In this document: piece by piece, positions 5,938-7,248 of the stretch
Position numbering within the stretch: position 1 is the first letter of the stretch
Layout of the letters: the number at the start of each line of letters is the position of its first letter
From: Candidatus Tepidiaquacellales bacterium UBA6667
GTDB lineage: Bacteria; Bacteroidota; Ignavibacteria; Tepidaquicellales; Tepidaquicellaceae
Assembly: GCA_002455255.1 (NCBI GenBank)
Contig: DKKL01000035.1
Location: 226,112 to 233,359 of the forward strand
Reading direction: 5' to 3'
Length of the DNA stretch: 7,248 nt
The notes under the pieces: model-generated
Database searches by the model: none
What the model was told of the DNA's origin: nothing
The model's input: the letters and a program-made list of their open reading frames with translations, nothing else
Translations under genes and position numbers: made by a program

Positions 5938-7168
5938 ATTTAACTAAAATCATTTTTTTGGTTTCTGTAAAATTCCCTGCTTCTAATTTGTAATAATAAA
6001 TTCCTGAAGACATATTTTCACTTCTGAATTTATATTCGTATAATCCTGCCTGTAAACTGCCATTAACTAATTCACTAATTAAAACACCTTTTGAATCATA
6101 AACTTTCAAACTAACTTTTTCTCTGTTTAGGAGATAAAAACTAATCTTCGTTTCAGGATTGAATGGATTAGGATAGTTTTGATAAAGTTTGTATTCATTT
6201 ATTGTTGTTGTATTTGAAGTAATATCTGTCATTACTCCTCCCCCGTTTATTGTGTTATAAATTCTTCCAATTGGTCCTGTTGCAAATACACTGTCATCAG
6301 AAATGCAGTATATACCGTTCACTGCAAATACTGATGAACCTGATGATTGTGATCCCCATACACTCCCACCATTACTTGTTTTTAATATCTTGCCTCCTTC
6401 ACCTCCTATGTAAAATGTATATGCGATTAGTCCGCTCGGAAATGATGATATGCAATATAAGTCTGTCGTTACAAATGAATTTTGTTGATTCCAATTACTT
6501 CCTCCGTTTGTAGTTCTGTAGATTAATCCTTCGCCACCGACTAAAATTCCGGTGTTTGCATCTTTAAATTCAATATCATAAAATATTTGATTTCCTGTAC
6601 CGGCATTTTGTGTTACCCAGCTTGATCCTCCATTTGTTGTCTTCCTGACTCTTCTGTCAAGTCCACAAACCCAACCGGTATTATTATTAATAAAATAAAC
6701 TCCGTAATAATCATCTGATCCCGCCGGGTTATCCAAAGTCGTACTGCTCCATATGGTTCCTCCGTTTGTCGATTTCAAAATAGTATTAAAATCACCAACG
6801 ACATAACCTGTATTACTACTTGGAAAAAAAACCGCATTCAAATCATTTGTTGTCCCTGATGTAATTTCCCCAATTATACCGTTTGAATATCTCACGATTT
6901 TTCCATCTGCCCCTGCAAAATATCCTGTTGATGCATTGAGCAAAAATGCACTGTATAAATTGGAAGTAGAATATGTAAATGAACTCCAGTTGATTCCGCT
7001 GTTAGTTGTCCTAAGAATTCTGCCGGCAGCACCGCAAATCATTCCGGTGTTCTTATCAATAAAGTGAACTCCAAAAAGTGAGTTTAAAACTCCTGAATTT
7101 TGTGTTTGCCATTGCGACTTTGCTTCACAAGTGGCAATTAATAAAATTAGTAAAATTATTTTTTTCAT
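5936..7168 (-). CDS. Secreted Ycf48/BNR-like beta-propeller protein with T9SS sorting domain
   Basis: This 410-residue protein has a signal peptide (residues 1-18, hydrophobic core ILLILLIA, likely cleavage before QWQTQ). It then carries seven repeats of the form F-x-D-x-N-T-G-x-x-x-G-x-x-G-x-I-x-x-T-x-N-G-G-x-x-W, typical of Ycf48-like/BNR propellers. The C-terminal T9SS type A domain spans about 325-410, opening with NYPNPFNPETKISF (331-344) and ending in the usual GIYYYKLEAG and KKMILVK strands. It is therefore probably exported across the outer membrane by the T9SS and kept at the surface or released. Such proteins in this lineage are abundant and mostly of unknown role; the link to photosystem assembly known for Ycf48 does not carry over. 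The ATG at 7168 has an A-rich leader without a Shine-Dalgarno and directly begins a good signal peptide, so the start is well supported. Cys14 does not sit in a convincing lipobox. Confidence 0.92.
   Translation of the reverse strand: MKKIILLILLIATCEAKSQWQTQNSGVLNSLFGVHFIDKNTGMICGAAGRILRTTNSGINWSSFTYSTSNLYSAFLLNASTGYFAGADGKIVRYSNGIIGEITSGTTNDLNAVFFPSSNTGYVVGDFNTILKSTNGGTIWSSTTLDNPAGSDDYYGVYFINNNTGWVCGLDRRVRKTTNGGSSWVTQNAGTGNQIFYDIEFKDANTGILVGGEGLIYRTTNGGSNWNQQNSFVTTDLYCISSFPSGLIAYTFYIGGEGGKILKTSNGGSVWGSQSSGSSVFAVNGIYCISDDSVFATGPIGRIYNTINGGGVMTDITSNTTTINEYKLYQNYPNPFNPETKISFYLLNREKVSLKVYDSKGVLISELVNGSLQAGLYEYKFRSENMSSGIYYYKLEAGNFTETKKMILVK
6233..7066 (-). repeat. Seven Ycf48/BNR-like repeats within the 410-residue gene
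   Basis: Repeat units begin near residues 35, 74, 113, 157, 199, 239 and 286. Units 3, 4 and 5 are the clearest, with NTG, a VGG-like turn and TNGGxxW. Unit 2 (residues 74-97) lacks the closing GGxxW, and unit 7 (286-312) ends GGGVM instead of GGxxW. Conservation is also visible in the DNA: a CCTCCGTTTGT-like string on the plus strand recurs where TTNGG is encoded. Seven units fit a complete propeller. Confidence 0.8.
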
Positions 7169-7248
7169 TTTTATTTGTTTAATTAATCTGAGTAAAATTC
7201 ACATAATTTTTACTTGAATCATAATTTATTATATTATATATTATTGCA
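7169..7248 (-). other. AT-rich upstream region of the 410-residue gene
   Basis: These 80 bases lie upstream of the ATG at 7168. They contain TATAAT-like strings on the minus strand around 7225-7240, which could be a -10 element whose -35 lies at or past the window edge. No TAnnTTTG element is present on that strand. The region is too short to assign a promoter. Confidence 0.4.

Noticed and set aside
6250..6513. 87-codon open frame on the plus strand inside the 410-residue gene
   Set aside because: It is antisense to the Ycf48-like repeats and shows no recognisable protein features.
7115..7168. Lipoprotein signal in the 410-residue protein at Cys14
   Set aside because: The residues before Cys14 (Ile-Ala-Thr) do not fit a lipobox well, and a normal cleavage before QWQTQ is more likely with a T9SS cargo.

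Overview
The window is AT-rich. It carries two proteins with type IX secretion (T9SS) C-terminal sorting domains, one of them with the NYPNPFNP motif common in Ignavibacteria and related groups. It also has a Bacteroidetes-type promoter in front of an HU gene, and three annotated starts without Shine-Dalgarno sequences. Together these point to a member of the Bacteroidota/Ignavibacteriota (FCB) lineage. The assignment is inferred from protein signatures and cannot be pinned to a species here.

Layout from left to right. (1) Positions 1-73 hold the last 23 codons of an upstream gene, possibly an M1-type peptidase. Its stop overlaps the next start as ATGA. (2) Positions 70-4380 (+) encode a 1436-residue secreted subtilisin-like (S8) protease. 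It has an intact Asp/His/Ser triad, Ig/Fn3-like domains, seven FG-GAP-like repeats that could close a seven-bladed propeller, and a T9SS tail. (3) A 12-bp hairpin with A and T tracts at 4384-4413 serves as a bidirectional terminator for the convergent protease and HU genes. (4) Positions 4437-4718 (-) encode an HU-family DNA-binding protein, best started at 4718. (5) Positions 4719-5078 are a very AT-rich divergent intergenic region. It holds candidate promoters for HU and for the hydroxylase, plus several dyad symmetries. (6) Positions 5079-5714 (+) encode an integral-membrane fatty acid hydroxylase of the sphingolipid 2-hydroxylase type. (7) A second bidirectional terminator lies at 5738-5775. 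(8) Positions 5837-5923 (-) may encode a 28-residue membrane peptide with an AGGAGG ribosome site. (9) Positions 5936-7168 (-) encode a 410-residue secreted seven-repeat Ycf48/BNR-like propeller protein with a T9SS tail. (10) Positions 7169-7248 are its AT-rich upstream region.

The genes do not form one pathway. The two large proteins are probably cell-surface or exported products of the T9SS, HU is a housekeeping nucleoid protein, and the hydroxylase would modify membrane lipid acyl chains. I see no CRISPR array, RNA gene, insertion sequence or obvious defence system. The least explained items are the possible small membrane ORF next to the 410-residue gene and the dyads in the divergent promoter region.
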